Shown here piece by piece: positions 17,844 to 25,448 of a stretch of DNA of 64,000 nt (the stretch's first letter is position 1; each line of letters starts with the position of its first letter). The stretch comes from Nocardioides dokdonensis FR1436. GTDB taxonomy: Bacteria; Actinomycetota; Actinomycetes; Propionibacteriales; Nocardioidaceae. The stretch covers positions 1,860,001 to 1,924,000 of the forward strand of contig NZ_CP015079.1 of assembly GCF_001653335.1 (NCBI RefSeq), given 5' to 3'. Below the pieces are notes generated by a model. The model saw only the letters and a program-made list of their open reading frames with translations. It was not told the DNA's origin and did not search any database. Position numbers and translations under genes: made by a program.

Positions 17844-17848
17844 GAGCA

Positions 17849-17890
17849 TCCAACGGTGGGGTGCTCCTCCCTGCTCAACCCACGGGGGCG
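17849..17890 (+). repeat. REP-like dispersed repeat, copy E (right flank of the IS110 element)
   Basis: Reads CAACGGTGGGGTGCTCCTCC and then CTGCTCAACCCACGGGGGCG. It corresponds to the right half of copy A on the reverse strand. The left half is missing because the insertion element replaces it. Confidence 0.7.
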
Positions 17891-17942
17891 GCCCTGGGAC
17901 AATCGGCATGCCGCCTGAACCCCCGCTGCGAAGGACCGCCTC

Positions 17943-18557
17943 ATGAGCTACCCCCTCCCGCTCCGACGAGGACGGCTGGTCGCCGCCACCGCAGTCCTCG
18001 CCTGCGCACTGGTGCTCGCCGGGTGTGCCGGCTCGGACCCGCAGCCGCCGTCGTCCGCCGCCCAGTCGGACGCGGCCGGCGACCTGTTGTCCACCCACGA
18101 CCTCGCCGGCCTCGACACCGCTGAGGTCATCGAGCGGCTCGACACGCTGCCGCTGGCCGAGCGCCCGACCGACCTGCTCGCCTCCGTGCAGCCGGACGCC
18201 GTCGTGCTCACCGACGACCAGGACCGCGAGACCTGGCTGCCGATGCCGACCGACGAGGTCTACATCTCGGTCGCGCCCTACCGCGAGCAGACCCATGAGT
18301 GCCACTTCCACAGCCTCACCACCTGCGTCGGCGAGCTCGGCAACGAGACGGTGCAGGTCGTGCTCACCGACGCCGACGGCGACGTGCTGATCGACGAGAC
18401 CCGCGAGACCTACGACAACGGCTTCGTCGGGCTGTGGGTGCCGCGCGACCTCGAGGGGACCCTGACCATCGAGCACGACGGGCGCACCGGCACGGTGCCG
18501 GTCGCGACCATGGACGCCGACGACCCGACCTGCCTCACCGGGCTGCGCCTCACCTGA
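17943..18557 (+). CDS. cueP: CueP-family metal-binding lipoprotein
   Basis: A 204-residue lipoprotein: a signal peptide with the lipobox LAGC (Cys near residue 28) and a mature domain that follows the CueP pattern closely, including AEVIERLDTLPLAERPTDLLASVQPD, the metal-ligand stretch THECHFHSLTTCVGEL and DPTCLTGL. CueP in Salmonella binds copper in the periplasm and supplies SodCII. In a Gram-positive cell this protein would sit on the outer face of the membrane and may buffer copper. No copper ATPase or CsoR gene is adjacent. The gene follows the right end of the IS110 element by under 100 nt. Confidence 0.85.
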   Translation: MSYPLPLRRGRLVAATAVLACALVLAGCAGSDPQPPSSAAQSDAAGDLLSTHDLAGLDTAEVIERLDTLPLAERPTDLLASVQPDAVVLTDDQDRETWLPMPTDEVYISVAPYREQTHECHFHSLTTCVGELGNETVQVVLTDADGDVLIDETRETYDNGFVGLWVPRDLEGTLTIEHDGRTGTVPVATMDADDPTCLTGLRLT

Positions 18558-18589
18558 GCGTCGTACGCCGCCGCGTCACCACCGTCGCG

Positions 18590-19000
18590 TCACCACCGGC
18601 GGGACCCCTGACGAATCCCGGGCGAGCGTGGCGGCAGTGCGCCGATGTCGGCGGCCGCGATCTGGGCGCGCTCCAGCTGGGCCTGGACCTCCGCGCCGGC
18701 GGCCAGGGCGCGGGTGAGGGCGTCGGCGACCACCGCGACGGCCGCCTCAGGCTCGCCGACGAACGGACCCTCGCGCACCGTCAACCGCCGCGCCTCCTGC
18801 GCGTCGACCAGCCAGGCGGCGACCGCCCGCGCCCCGTCCTGGGTGGCCTGCGAGGTCATCCCCAGGCAGCCGAGGACGACGTACGCCTCGCCCGGCCCGG
18901 CCAACCCCTCGACCCGGGCGCCGTACGCCACGCTCCTCGCGGCCGAGCGCAGCTCGACGGCCCGTGCCGCGGCGGTGCTGCGGTCCCGAGAATCACGCAT
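18590..19000 (-). CDS. hypothetical alanine-rich helical protein
   Basis: A protein of about 136 residues from ATG 19000 (GTG 19006 and ATG 19069 are alternatives). Composition is rich in Ala, Arg and Glu, with predicted amphipathic helices and no membrane segment. I do not recognise a family. It is divergent from the LysR gene, so it may be a target of that regulator, and it converges on cueP with about 30 nt between the ends. Confidence 0.5.
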   Translation of the reverse strand: MRDSRDRSTAAARAVELRSAARSVAYGARVEGLAGPGEAYVVLGCLGMTSQATQDGARAVAAWLVDAQEARRLTVREGPFVGEPEAAVAVVADALTRALAAGAEVQAQLERAQIAAADIGALPPRSPGIRQGSRRW

Positions 19001-19092
19001 CCCCACCGTGCTGCCCCCTCGCAGTCGAACCCGACCTCCACTGTGGACGCCGCGACCGTTCTCGTCCATGGCGACAATCGGGGGTCAGAGTT

Positions 19093-19098
19093 TAGAGT
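19093..19098 (+). promoter_or_regulatory. -10 box of a leaderless promoter (LysR gene)
   Basis: TAGAGT lies 6 nt before ATG 19105. Confidence 0.5.
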
Positions 19099-19104
19099 TC
19101 CTGC

Positions 19105-20019
19105 ATGGAGCTCCGGCTTCACCGCCTGCGCATCCTCCGCGAGGTCGCGCACCACGGCGGTGTGAACGCGGCGGCCCTCGCGACGCACTACTCGCCGTCC
19201 GCCGTCTCCCAGCAGATGGCCGCGCTGGAGAGGGACGTGGGCGCCCCGGTGCTCGAGCGCCGCGGCCGCCACGTCGTGCTCACCGAGGTCGGGCAGGTGC
19301 TGCTGCACCACGCCGAGATCCTGCTCGCCGCGGAGCGCGACGCCCGCAGCGCGGTCGAGCACGTGCGTGACCTCGTGGCCGTCGAGCTGACCGTCGGGGT
19401 CTTCAGCACCGTCGCCGCGGGCCTGGTCCCGCAGGTCGTCACCGACCTGGGGCGTCGGCGCCCCGAGATCCGCGTCCGCACCCGGGAGACCGATCCCGAC
19501 GAGGCCGGGATGCAGCTCGCCCACGGCCACCTGGACCTCGCCTTCCTGATCGACTACCCCGACGCGACCGAGCCCTGGACCGCCGGGCTCGCCCTCGTGC
19601 CGGTCATGGACGACCGGCTCCACGTCGCGGCCGCGACCGGCCAGCTGGCGCCCGGCACGATCCGGCTCGCCGACCTGGCCGACCACGACTGGATCATCTC
19701 CGGACCGCAGAGCTACTACGGCAGGGCGGTCCGGGCCGCCTGCCGCGACGCCGGCTTCGAGGTCCGGACCACCCACGAGGTGGACGGGCAGGCGACCGCC
19801 CTCGCCATGGTCGCCGCCGGGCTCGGCGTCACCCTGGTCTCCGACCTGGGCCGCACCTTCCTGCCGGGCGACGGGATCACCCTGCACCGGGTCTCGCGGC
19901 CGCTGCGCCGCCGGATCCTGCTGGCCCGCCACGAGCGGGCCGACAGCCCGGCGATGCAGGCGTTCCTGAGCAGCACCGCACGGGCCGTGGCCGCGCTGGA
20001 GCTGGCGGATCAGGACTGA
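19105..20019 (+). CDS. LysR-family transcriptional regulator
   Basis: A 304-residue regulator. Residues 1-60 form the winged helix-turn-helix (LRILREVAHHGGVNAAALATHYSPSAVSQQMAALE in pieces), and residues about 90-295 the periplasmic-binding-protein-like effector domain, starting LTVGVFSTVAAGLVPQVV. LysR regulators usually act on a divergent gene, here the unknown protein at 18590-19000. The 3-prime end overlaps the convergent SGNH-like gene by 10 nt. No effector can be proposed. Confidence 0.92.
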   Translation: MELRLHRLRILREVAHHGGVNAAALATHYSPSAVSQQMAALERDVGAPVLERRGRHVVLTEVGQVLLHHAEILLAAERDARSAVEHVRDLVAVELTVGVFSTVAAGLVPQVVTDLGRRRPEIRVRTRETDPDEAGMQLAHGHLDLAFLIDYPDATEPWTAGLALVPVMDDRLHVAAATGQLAPGTIRLADLADHDWIISGPQSYYGRAVRAACRDAGFEVRTTHEVDGQATALAMVAAGLGVTLVSDLGRTFLPGDGITLHRVSRPLRRRILLARHERADSPAMQAFLSSTARAVAALELADQD

Positions 20020-20828
20020 GGCACGAGACCGCTGTCGCGGAGGGCCTGCTCGAGGCTGGTGGCGATCGTCTGGTGGCCGGCGTCGAGGGGGTTGCCGGCC
20101 GCGCCGGTGGGCAGGTCGGCCCAGCCCTCCTTGCTCGGGCGCAGCACCAGGGTGCCGTCGAGGTCGCGCCACGCCTTCGTCATCTTCGCCTCCTGCTTCG
20201 CCTTCACCCCGTCGGGGCGGAACGAGCTGACCGCGACCACCGGGGTGTCGGGCAGGTCGGCGGCGATCTGCTCGCCCAGGTCGGCGATCGCCCGGGTCAC
20301 GGCCTTCGTGTCGGTGGCGCCGGCGTACCCGGCCTGCACCAGGACGGCGTCGGGGTCGATCGAGCCGAGCGGGGCGCCGGCGAACATGTCGAGGATCGTG
20401 CTGCCGCCCAGGCCCGGCACCGTGTAGCCGGCCCCGGACTCGGCGACGGTGCGCACGTCCCAGCCGAGGTCGTCGGCCAGCAGCGCGGCGTACGACGCCT
20501 TCTCGGTGGAGGCGCCGTCGCCGGCCGCCCAGCCGTCGCCGAGGAGCAGCAGCACCGGGCGGGGCCGGTTCGCGGTCGGGGTGAGGGTGTCGAAGGTCGG
20601 CGGCTCGTAGGCCGGCTCCGCAGGCTCGCTGGGGGAGGCGTCGGGCAGGCCGGGGGCGTCGGGCAGGCGGTCGTCGCTGCCCCCCGGGTCGACGACGGAC
20701 TCGACGTCGGTGTCCTCGGCGATGCGGTCGTTGAACTGCGTCCAGGCGTAGCCGGTCCCACCCACGACCCCGAGCGCGAGCAGCACGATCAGGAGGGCGG
20801 CGAGAGGGAAGTCGTGTCCGCGGCGCAC
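20010..20828 (-). CDS. membrane-anchored SGNH-hydrolase-like protein with degenerate nucleophile motif
   Basis: A 272-residue protein with an N-terminal membrane anchor (FPLAALLIVLLALGVVGG), a Pro/Asp/Ser-rich linker of about 60 residues and an SGNH-type domain from about residue 91. Block I reads LLLLGDGWAAG, with Gly99 where the catalytic serine of GDS is expected. Block V is present as DAGHQ (Asp-x-x-His). The asparagine block is not evident either. It therefore may be an inactive binding protein. GTG 20828 is chosen because a TACGCT box lies 6 nt upstream; ATG 20900 would overlap the divergent LLM gene. Confidence 0.75.
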   Translation of the reverse strand: MRRGHDFPLAALLIVLLALGVVGGTGYAWTQFNDRIAEDTDVESVVDPGGSDDRLPDAPGLPDASPSEPAEPAYEPPTFDTLTPTANRPRPVLLLLGDGWAAGDGASTEKASYAALLADDLGWDVRTVAESGAGYTVPGLGGSTILDMFAGAPLGSIDPDAVLVQAGYAGATDTKAVTRAIADLGEQIAADLPDTPVVAVSSFRPDGVKAKQEAKMTKAWRDLDGTLVLRPSKEGWADLPTGAAGNPLDAGHQTIATSLEQALRDSGLVPQS

Positions 20829-20834
20829 CTTGGC

Positions 20835-20840
20835 AGCGTA
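20835..20840 (-). promoter_or_regulatory. -10 box of a leaderless promoter (SGNH-like gene)
   Basis: TACGCT on the reverse strand, 6 nt before GTG 20828. Confidence 0.45.
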
Positions 20841-20892
20841 GGGGATCGGGACTTGCCCGGCGGGGGCGCCGTGGCTCTGGGAGAGTGCGGCC

Positions 20893-21795
20893 GTGGACAT
20901 TGGTATGACACTGCCCGTGATGGAGCCCGACCTGTGGTCGGCCCCCGACACCCTCGAGCGGTGGGCGCGCGAGATCGACGCCGGGCCGTGGTCGTCGCTG
21001 TGCTTCGGCGAGCGGATGGCCTTCGACAACCCCGAGACCCTCACCCTGCTCGGCGCGGTCTCCGCGTGGACGAGCCGGGTGGCGATCGCACTGACCATCG
21101 TGGTGCCGCAGCTGCACGAGCCGGTGCCGCTGGCCAAGGCGCTCGCCACCGCCGACCGGCTCTGCGGGGGCCGGCTGACCCTCGGCGTCGGGGTGGGTGG
21201 GCGCGAGGAGGACTACCGCGCCGCCGGCGCCCCGCTCGAGACCCGCACGATGGCCGAGATGGCCGACCGGGTCGCGGTGCTGCGCCGCGTCTGGGCCGGC
21301 GAGAAGGTCGTCGAGGCCACCCTGCCCGTCGGGCCCGCGCCGCTGCAGGTCGGCGGGCCGCCCGTGTACGTCGGCACCCTCGGCCCGCGCACCATCAAGC
21401 ACGCCGCCGGCTGGGCCGACGGGCTGGCCGGGGTCTCCCTCGACCTCGACCTGGACGGGGTGTCCGCGCTCTTCGACCTGGCCCGCGAGTCCTGGGCCGC
21501 GGCCGGGCGTGAGGCGCCGAAGCTGACCACGTCCTTCTGGTTCGCCCTCGACGACGGCGACGGGTCCGCCCGCGAGCAGGTGCACCGGCACCTGCGCCAC
21601 TACATGAACTGGTACCCCGTCGAGCTGGTCGACGCGATGGCGCCCACCACCGGGTTCGCCGGCACGGTCGAGGAGCTCGAGGAGGTGCTGCGCGGCTTCG
21701 CCGGCATCGGCTGCGACGAGGTGCAGCTCATCCCGACCTCCTGCGACCGCGAGCAGCTCGCCGCCGCCGCGGACGTCGTACGACGCCTGGGCTGA
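20893..21795 (+). CDS. LLM-class flavin-dependent oxidoreductase, probably F420-dependent
   Basis: A 300-residue TIM-barrel oxidoreductase of the luciferase-like family. The start reads MDIGMTLPVMEPDLW, the barrel contains LTLGVGVGGREEDYRAAGAPLETR and the phosphate-binding end is CDEVQLIPTSCDREQL. In actinobacteria most proteins of this type use coenzyme F420, but the sequence alone does not separate F420 from FMN here. Substrate unknown. It is divergent from the SGNH-like gene and followed closely by a small membrane-protein gene, which may be co-transcribed. Confidence 0.85.
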   Translation: MDIGMTLPVMEPDLWSAPDTLERWAREIDAGPWSSLCFGERMAFDNPETLTLLGAVSAWTSRVAIALTIVVPQLHEPVPLAKALATADRLCGGRLTLGVGVGGREEDYRAAGAPLETRTMAEMADRVAVLRRVWAGEKVVEATLPVGPAPLQVGGPPVYVGTLGPRTIKHAAGWADGLAGVSLDLDLDGVSALFDLARESWAAAGREAPKLTTSFWFALDDGDGSAREQVHRHLRHYMNWYPVELVDAMAPTTGFAGTVEELEEVLRGFAGIGCDEVQLIPTSCDREQLAAAADVVRRLG

Positions 21796-21835
21796 GGGGC
21801 GCTCCCGTGCCCGTACCGCTGAGAGGAGAACGCCC

Positions 21836-22378
21836 GTGGACCTCGTGCTGAGCGTCATCATTGGCTGCGAGATCGCCTTCTGGGTCGTCGTCGCGCTCGG
21901 CCTGCTGGCCCGCTACGGGTGGCGGCGGCGACGCCTCGGGGCGGTCCTGCTGGCAGCGACGCCGGTGATCGACGTCGTCCTGCTCGTCGCGGTGGTCGTC
22001 GACCTCGAGCGTGGCGGCACCGCCACCTTCTTCCATGGCCTCGCCGCGCTCTACCTCGGCCTCTCGCTGGCCCACGGGCCCGCCATGATCCGGTGGGCCG
22101 ACACCCGTGTCGCCCACCGCTTCGCCGGCGGCCCGCCGCCGGTCAAGCTCTACGGCTGGGCCTACGCCCGGGGCTGCTGGAAGGACGTCGCGCGCACGAC
22201 GCTCGCGGTGGGCATCGCAGCCGGGGTGCTGGGGCTGCTGACCGTCCTGGTGCAGGACGCCGAGCGCACCGAGCCGCTGCTGTCCGTGCTGCCGCTGCTC
22301 GGCATCTGGTGGGTGGTCGACCTGCTGTGGGCGCTCGGCCACACCGTCTGGCCGAGGCGGCCTGCCGCTGCCGGGTGA
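21836..22378 (+). CDS. hypothetical integral membrane protein
   Basis: A 180-residue protein with four or five membrane helices separated by short Arg-rich loops (GWRRRRLG, RWADTRVAHR). A GAGAGGAGAA ribosome site precedes the GTG. No family is recognised. It lies 40 nt after the LLM oxidoreductase gene on the same strand. Confidence 0.65.
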   Translation: MDLVLSVIIGCEIAFWVVVALGLLARYGWRRRRLGAVLLAATPVIDVVLLVAVVVDLERGGTATFFHGLAALYLGLSLAHGPAMIRWADTRVAHRFAGGPPPVKLYGWAYARGCWKDVARTTLAVGIAAGVLGLLTVLVQDAERTEPLLSVLPLLGIWWVVDLLWALGHTVWPRRPAAAG

Positions 22379-22387
22379 CCGCAGGCG

Positions 22388-22597
22388 CTACCGGGTGTCG
22401 CGCCACAACGCGGCGCAGCAGGCCATCGCCGCGGCCCACAGCAGGATCACCGGGACGTCGCCGGTGTTGAAGCCGTGGCTCTCGCTGACCCTGAACAGCA
22501 CCCGGCCCGCCCACGGCCCGTGCCCGGCGATCAGCAGCAGCGCGAGCACCGAGGTCACGAGGTAGACCGCGATGGCGATCAGGCGTCGGCGCTGCAC
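22388..22597 (-). CDS. small hypothetical membrane protein
   Basis: A 69-residue protein with two predicted membrane helices (IAIAVYLVTSVLALLLIAG and VILLWAAAMACCAAL). GTG 22597 is chosen because TATCGT (reverse strand, 22604-22609) lies 6 nt upstream; ATG 22624 would add nine residues. It converges on the preceding membrane-protein gene. No family recognised. Confidence 0.55.
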   Translation of the reverse strand: MQRRRLIAIAVYLVTSVLALLLIAGHGPWAGRVLFRVSESHGFNTGDVPVILLWAAAMACCAALWRDTR

Positions 22598-22698
22598 CCG
22601 CTGACGATAGTCGTGGGCGTGCACCGGCCCCGCACAGCGGTCCGCCGGGGGAGCGGCTCGATGCGGCGTGCTAGCGCATCCTGACCACCTCGGCGAAG

Positions 22699-22716
22699 CC
22701 GCTAGCCATGGCTAGC
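22699..22716. promoter_or_regulatory. perfect 18-bp palindrome, candidate operator
   Basis: CGCTAGCCATGGCTAGCG is its own reverse complement. It lies about 100 nt upstream of the XRE regulator start and shares GCTAGC with a sequence nearer the gene. Confidence 0.5.
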
Positions 22717-22756
22717 GAGACGTTTCGCCTTGTTTCATGAGGGTTACTCGACAGTA

Positions 22757-22791
22757 GTGACTCGTCACACACGCGCTTGCACTTGCAAGCG
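22757..22791. promoter_or_regulatory. two further inverted repeats in the XRE gene promoter region
   Basis: GTGACTCGTCAC (22757-22768) and CGCTTGCACTTGCAAGCG (22774-22791, 8-bp arms, 2-nt spacer) lie 25-60 nt before the ATG at 22818. With the palindrome at 22699 they form an operator-like cluster, probably for autoregulation. Confidence 0.5.
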
Positions 22792-22817
22792 CTAGCAGGA
22801 GCAAGCATGATGGAGGC

Positions 22818-23216
22818 ATGACAAAGGGAAAGGTCTCGAGCGCCGTCGAGACACTGGGCGACTACCTCAAGGAGCAGCGCACCACTGCGCAGCTCTCCTT
22901 GCGGCAGCTCGCCGAGCAGGCCGGCGTGTCGAACCCGTACCTCAGCCAGATCGAGCGCGGGCTGCGCAAGCCGTCCGCCGAGGTGCTGCAGCAGATCGCA
23001 CGGGCGCTGCGCATCTCCGCCGAGCAGCTCTACATCCGCGCCGGCATCGTCAGTCCAGACGATGGCGTCGGTGGGTCCGTGGAGCTGTCCGTGCTGAACG
23101 ACCCGGCGCTCACCGAGCGCCAGAAGCAGTCGTTGCTCGACGTCTACCAGTCCTTCCTCGCCATGAACGGCGCTGGTCCAACGGACCCGGCACCGCCCGT
23201 CACCGACGAGGACTGA
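22818..23216 (+). CDS. XRE-family transcriptional regulator (Rv0474-like)
   Basis: A 132-residue regulator with a helix-turn-helix of the Cro/C1 type at residues about 14-70 (LGDYLKEQRTTAQLSLRQLA, then SNPYLSQIERGLRKPS). The C-terminal part ends in a short helical tail (LTERQKQSLLDVYQSFLAMN). Position directly upstream of an HbhA-like gene reproduces the Rv0474-Rv0475 order of Mycobacterium tuberculosis, which supports orthology. GGAGG sits only 1-2 nt before the ATG, so the start is not certain. Several palindromes upstream suggest autoregulation. Confidence 0.85.
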   Translation: MTKGKVSSAVETLGDYLKEQRTTAQLSLRQLAEQAGVSNPYLSQIERGLRKPSAEVLQQIARALRISAEQLYIRAGIVSPDDGVGGSVELSVLNDPALTERQKQSLLDVYQSFLAMNGAGPTDPAPPVTDED

Positions 23217-23301
23217 GCGACCACCCGTCGTACGCCGCTCGTGTGAGCGGCGCCCCACAGACCACCCGACACCGTCGGGATCTCAACCGAAGGAGCCGAC
23301 C

Positions 23302-24060
23302 ATGGCCAAGACCAAGTTCGACATCAAGTCCGAGGCCACCAAGGGCCTGTACGCCTACGCCGGTGTGGCCGACCTCGTCGTCGAGTCCGTGCGCGACTAC
23401 GTCGCCGTCGTCCAGAAGGACGTCTCGACCCGCGTCGCCGACGTGCAGAAGTCGGTCTCCGACCTCGACTTCAAGCCGGAGACGCTGCGCAAGCAGGCCG
23501 TCACCACCGTCAACGCCCGCGTCGACGCCCTGACCGAGGACGCCAAGGCCCGCCGCAGCGCCATCGAGGCCCGCGTCGCCGAGCTCCAGACCGAGGCCCT
23601 CGCCCTGCCGGGCAAGGTCCAGGAGAGCGCCACCGAGACCTACACCGACCTGGTCAAGCGCGGCGAGACCCTGGTGACCCGCATCCGTCGCCAGGAGTCC
23701 ACCAAGGCCACGGCCTCCTCCGCCAAGACCACCACGGCCAAGGCGAAGACCGCGAAGACGCAGGGCACCAAGGCGGCCACCACCACCGCCAAGAAGGCCT
23801 CGACGACGTCCAAGACGGCCGCCAAGAAGTCGACCACCGCGACGAAGACCGCCGCGAAGACCTCGACCGACGCCACCAAGACCGCCGCGAAGAAGACCGC
23901 GACCGCCACCAAGACGGCCGCCAAGTCCACCGCGACGACCGCCAAGAAGTCGGCCGCCCCCGCGCAGTCCTCGGCCAAGGCGACCACCACCGCCGCGACC
24001 AAGACCGCCGAGAACGCCGCCACGGCGACCACCGAGGCCGCCAAGAAGATCGGCGACTGA
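23302..24060 (+). CDS. HbhA-like coiled-coil protein with Lys/Ala/Thr-rich C-terminus
   Basis: A 252-residue protein built like mycobacterial heparin-binding hemagglutinin. Residues 1-130 are a helical coiled-coil region (YAYAGVADLVVESVRDYVAVV, VDALTEDAKARRSAIEARVAELQ in pieces). Residues about 135-245 are a low-complexity tail of KKxxT, TKTAAK and ATKTA units resembling the basic heparin- or DNA-binding tail of HbhA and of histone-like proteins. No signal peptide is visible, as in HbhA. It may bind the cell surface, lipid granules or nucleic acid. An AAGGAG ribosome site precedes the ATG. Small hairpins at 23234-23251 and 23265-23279 separate it from the regulator. Confidence 0.75.
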   Translation: MAKTKFDIKSEATKGLYAYAGVADLVVESVRDYVAVVQKDVSTRVADVQKSVSDLDFKPETLRKQAVTTVNARVDALTEDAKARRSAIEARVAELQTEALALPGKVQESATETYTDLVKRGETLVTRIRRQESTKATASSAKTTTAKAKTAKTQGTKAATTTAKKASTTSKTAAKKSTTATKTAAKTSTDATKTAAKKTATATKTAAKSTATTAKKSAAPAQSSAKATTTAATKTAENAATATTEAAKKIGD

Positions 24061-24125
24061 AGGACCCCCACCTCCACGCTCGTCGAATCGGTCACGCGAT
24101 GACGAGCGCACGGAGCTGAGGCACC

Positions 24126-24159
24126 AGGACCCCCGCACCCACCAGGGTGCGGGGGTCCT
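24126..24159 (+). terminator. strong hairpin terminator after the HbhA-like gene
   Basis: A perfect 15-bp stem (AGGACCCCCGCACCC and its complement) with the 4-nt loop ACCA. No T-run follows, as is common in high-GC genomes. Confidence 0.75.
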
Positions 24160-24247
24160 CGCACGTGCGGGGGCCATTCGTGCGCGCGAGGTCGGATCTG
24201 AGCGAAAGCACTCCGTTGTCGAGCCACGGTCCTTTACCTTCGGGGTT

Positions 24248-25231
24248 GTGACCCCACCGCGCGGCGTACGCCGCCTCCTCTCGCCGCTGGCCACCCTGCT
24301 GATGGTCCCGGGCATGGCGCTGGTGCTGCCGGCCGCGTCGGCCGCCCCGCCCGCCGCAGTCGTGCGTGCCGTCTCGCCCGGTCCGGCCACCGGGCTCCAG
24401 GTGACCAGCCGGCCCGTCGACGACGTGCTGCGGCTCGACTGGCAGCACCCGAAGGGCGAGGACGCCGACGACCTGCGCTACCGCGTCGCCCTCAGCGCGT
24501 GGGAGGACGATGCAGAGGCCTCCTACGTCGTCGACAAGCCGTTCATCGAGGTGGCCACCCGCGGCGTCGGCACCACCTACCGCGGGTGGATACAGACCAT
24601 CTCGCCCGCCGGGGACGGCGACTTCCTGCCGTTCAAGGTCGTCTACGAGGACGTGCCGGGCCAGGCGGTCGAGATCAACCCGCGTCCGCGCGCGGGCGGG
24701 TTCGCCCTGAAGTGGAAGTACGCCAAGTACGACCAGGCCAGGTCGTGGGAGGTCTTCGTCGACGGTGTCGTGGTGCCGACGAAGGTCAAGCAGGGGATCA
24801 AGCGGACGCTGCTGGCCCAGGTGAGCGGGCTGCAGGCTGGCACCGACTACGAGATCGGTGTGCGTGGGGTCAACGTGCATGGCGCCGGCGAGGCGCTCAG
24901 CGTCGTCGCGCGCACCTACGACCTGCCCGACCAGATGGCCGCCCCCACCGTCAAGCCTGGGAGGAAGGGCGGTGGGCTGAGCGTGCGGGTCGCGTGGACC
25001 CCGCCGACGGGCTGGGGCGGTGGCGAGCAGTGCTGCTACCGGATCACGGGCCACGGGCCCGTCGACCGGCAGGGCGCGCCCGCACGGGTCGAGCGCTGGA
25101 CCGACGCCCCTGCCACCCGCTTCGACTTCCCCGTGGGCCGGTCCGGGAAGTGGCGCTTCCAGGTCGAGGCCAAGACAGGAGCCGGGTTCAGCCCGATCAG
25201 CGACCTGAGCCGGTCGGTGCGGGCCCGCTGA
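24248..25231 (+). CDS. secreted protein with fibronectin type III-like domains
   Basis: A 327-residue exported protein from GTG 24248. Residues 1-38 form a signal peptide (LLMVPGMALVLPAASAAPPA). The mature protein has repeated beta-sandwich patterns such as TGLQVTSRPVDDVLRLDW, then LLAQVSGLQAGTDYEIGVRG and a last domain ending WRFQVEAKTGAGFS, all typical of fibronectin type III. No catalytic domain is present, so it is probably a binding or scaffold protein outside the cell. A TACCTT box lies 9 nt before the GTG. Confidence 0.7.
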   Translation: MTPPRGVRRLLSPLATLLMVPGMALVLPAASAAPPAAVVRAVSPGPATGLQVTSRPVDDVLRLDWQHPKGEDADDLRYRVALSAWEDDAEASYVVDKPFIEVATRGVGTTYRGWIQTISPAGDGDFLPFKVVYEDVPGQAVEINPRPRAGGFALKWKYAKYDQARSWEVFVDGVVVPTKVKQGIKRTLLAQVSGLQAGTDYEIGVRGVNVHGAGEALSVVARTYDLPDQMAAPTVKPGRKGGGLSVRVAWTPPTGWGGGEQCCYRITGHGPVDRQGAPARVERWTDAPATRFDFPVGRSGKWRFQVEAKTGAGFSPISDLSRSVRAR

Positions 25232-25315
25232 GGGTGGCTGGCGTCCCCCGCCCGACCGCCGCGGCCATGACCACCGAGGCCGCCGAGGAGTTCGGCGACG
25301 TGCTGTGTGCGGGGA

Positions 25316-25350
25316 CCGGGGCCCCGACGTTTCCCGGGTCGGGGCCCCGG
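25316..25350 (+). terminator. hairpin downstream of the FN3-like gene
   Basis: CCGGGGCCCCGAC and GTCGGGGCCCCGG form a perfect 13-bp stem around a 9-nt loop, about 85 nt after the stop at 25231. Likely a transcription terminator. Confidence 0.6.
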
Positions 25351-25448
25351 CGCCCCGTCCACCCCGATTCAGGTGGAGATCCGCCACCCGGACGTGGTGG
25401 AGGGCTCGGGGCTGTCTTTACTCCACATCGGCGACGCCCCGCGGCGGC

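Larger units (their letters stand above)
16481..17848 (+). mobile_element. IS110-family insertion sequence inserted into a REP-like repeat pair
   Basis: Proposed limits come from the interrupted repeat. Copy C ends CTGCTCGAC at 16480, and CAACGGTGGGG resumes at 17849, matching the uninterrupted CTGCTCGACCAACGG of copy D. The element would be about 1,368 nt: about 226 nt of left non-coding sequence, the transposase gene, and only about 5 nt after its stop. There are no terminal inverted repeats or target duplication, as expected for IS110. Exact ends may shift by 1-3 nt because the core bases are shared. Confidence 0.7.

Noticed and set aside
16617-17847. 9-bp direct repeat CATAGGAGC as possible ends of the IS element
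   Set aside because: The left copy lies inside the non-coding end and the right copy overlaps the transposase stop. The interrupted REP-like repeat gives better boundaries at 16481 and 17848.
23302-24060. Histone H1-like protein as the main call
   Set aside because: The Lys/Ala tail fits, but the N-terminal coiled coil and the regulator upstream match the Rv0474-HbhA arrangement better. A DNA-binding role is kept as an alternative.
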